Source: an uncultured Candidatus Saccharibacteria bacterium
Lineage (GTDB): Bacteria > Patescibacteriota > Saccharimonadia > Saccharimonadales > Saccharimonadaceae
Length of the DNA: 14,809 bases
Reading direction: 5' to 3'
Assembly: GCA_938041005.1 (NCBI GenBank)
Contig: CALHZJ010000009.1
Coordinates: 1 to 14,809 of the forward strand
The position numbers and the translations under genes are program-made. This document shows positions 14,084 through 14,809 of this stretch, in pieces. Positions within the stretch are counted from its first letter, which is position 1. Each line of letters opens with the position of its first letter. A model generated the notes under the pieces. That model was not told the DNA's origin and did not search any database. It worked only from the letters and a program-made list of their open reading frames with translations.

Positions 14084-14809
14084 GTAAGAAAGTTTTTGTT
14101 GGGATGTCGGGCGGTGTAGACTCCTCCGTGGCTGCGGCACTTTTGGTTGAGCAGGGTTACAATGTAACGGGCGTTTATATGAAAAACTGGTCGGAAGATC
14201 TTCCTGGAATGCATTGTCCGTGGGCGGAAGATGTTGCTGACGCCAAGCGTGTGGCGGTTGGTTTAGGCATTGATTTTCGAGTTTTTGATTTCCAGAAAGA
14301 ATATAAGCAAAACGTCGTCGATTACATGATTCGCGAATATCAAGCGGGTCGTACGCCAAACCCAGATATTATGTGTAATCAAGAAGTAAAGTTTAAGATA
14401 TTTTTAGAGGCTTCGTTGGCGGCTGGAGCGGATTATATCGCGACAGGGCATTATGCGCGTGTTGTTCACGAATCGTCCTCGTCGGCCAAATTATTACGCG
14501 CTCGTGATGATAATAAAGACCAAACCTACTTCTTATATCGAGTGACCTCGGAGGCTTTATCAAAAACTATATTTCCGTTGGGCGATTTTACTAAGTCTGA
14601 AGTTCGCGAAATGGCGAAAGAGCGTGGTTTGTGGACGGCTAGTAAAAAAGAATCGATGGGAATTTGTTTTGTTGGGCAAGTTGGAATTCGCGAGTTTTTG
14701 TCGGAATATGTTAAAACTGCGCCAGGAAATATCATTGATCAGCAGACAGGATCTGTCGTCGGTAAACATGACGGCGCAATTTTCTATACACTCGGTCAGC
14801 GTCATGGGC
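14080..14809 (+). CDS. mnmA: tRNA-specific 2-thiouridylase MnmA, 5' part (partial at window end)
   Basis: The first 243 residues of MnmA (TrmU) are present and the frame is still open at the window edge. MnmA adenylates U34 of tRNA for Lys, Glu and Gln and inserts sulfur to give 2-thiouridine. The PP-loop GMSGGVDSS is at residues 8-16. The catalytic Cys C99 is in NPDIMCNQEVKF and the second Cys C196 is in ESMGICFVG, matching C102 and C199 of E. coli MnmA. The ATGHYAR motif (about 127-133) and DQTYFLYR are also seen. About 110-120 residues, including the C-terminal beta-barrel, lie beyond the window. The ATG overlaps the DUF218 stop by 4 bases. The cysteine desulfurase two genes upstream is the likely sulfur source. 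Confidence 0.96.
   Translation, partial: MSKKVFVGMSGGVDSSVAAALLVEQGYNVTGVYMKNWSEDLPGMHCPWAEDVADAKRVAVGLGIDFRVFDFQKEYKQNVVDYMIREYQAGRTPNPDIMCNQEVKFKIFLEASLAAGADYIATGHYARVVHESSSSAKLLRARDDNKDQTYFLYRVTSEALSKTIFPLGDFTKSEVREMAKERGLWTASKKESMGICFVGQVGIREFLSEYVKTAPGNIIDQQTGSVVGKHDGAIFYTLGQRHG

Noticed and set aside
1..14809. UGA recoding as in Absconditabacteria/Gracilibacteria
   Set aside because: TGA ends uvrD, rsmA, tatD and other genes exactly where the families should end, and no in-frame TGA occurs at conserved glycine positions.

Overview
The window looks like chromosome from a Candidatus Saccharibacteria (TM7) type bacterium. This is inferred from a compact layout with overlapping genes, few Shine-Dalgarno sites and genes that start right after TGN-TATAAT promoters. 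It also carries an actinobacterial-style RpfB-like protein beside core genes, and several small proteins I cannot assign. TGA is used as a normal stop (uvrD, tatD, rsmA), which argues against the UGA-recoding Absconditabacteria/Gracilibacteria. The species cannot be fixed from the sequence alone. Spot-counted lines outside the minus-strand gene range from about 37 to 50% G+C.

Layout. 1-501: 3' part of triosephosphate isomerase. 516-1754: an unrecognised, low-complexity, C-terminally membrane-anchored protein. 1759-3861: UvrD/PcrA helicase. 3897-6139: two adjacent, related secreted cell-wall proteins. The first has the RpfB plan (three DUF348, G5, Rpf transglycosylase-like domain). The second has the YabE-like plan (DUF348, G5, 3D-like domain). 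6140-7683: rsmA/ksgA and a PgeF/YfiH-family gene, closed by a strong bidirectional hairpin. 7708-9162: the only minus-strand gene, a secreted protein with choline-binding-type repeats and a long array of Ltp-like repeats. It has its own promoter and the strongest Shine-Dalgarno in the window. 9265-12320: metG, tatD and two small unknown genes. 12333-14809: a cysteine desulfurase, a DUF218/YdcF-like membrane protein and the 5' part of mnmA.

How the genes fit together. The cysteine desulfurase very likely supplies persulfide sulfur to MnmA for 2-thiouridine in tRNA. metG, tatD, an rpfB/yabE-like gene and ksgA form a classic Gram-positive neighbourhood (metS-yabD-yabE-rnmV-ksgA in Bacillus; tatD-rpfB-ksgA in Mycobacterium). 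Here the same genes are present but permuted and interrupted. The two DUF348-G5 proteins share a 95-bp perfectly identical block, which suggests recent gene conversion. Together with the choline-binding-type protein they form a surface/peptidoglycan module that could matter for an epibiotic lifestyle.

Promoters. Five TGN-TATAAT extended -10 elements were found. Two of them (metG, cysteine desulfurase) lie exactly 6 nt before the start codon and predict leaderless mRNAs. Two others have their TGA shared with the stop codon of the gene upstream or nearby. No rRNA, tRNA, CRISPR array, transposase or phage gene was seen, and no gene-free stretch exceeds about 100 bases.
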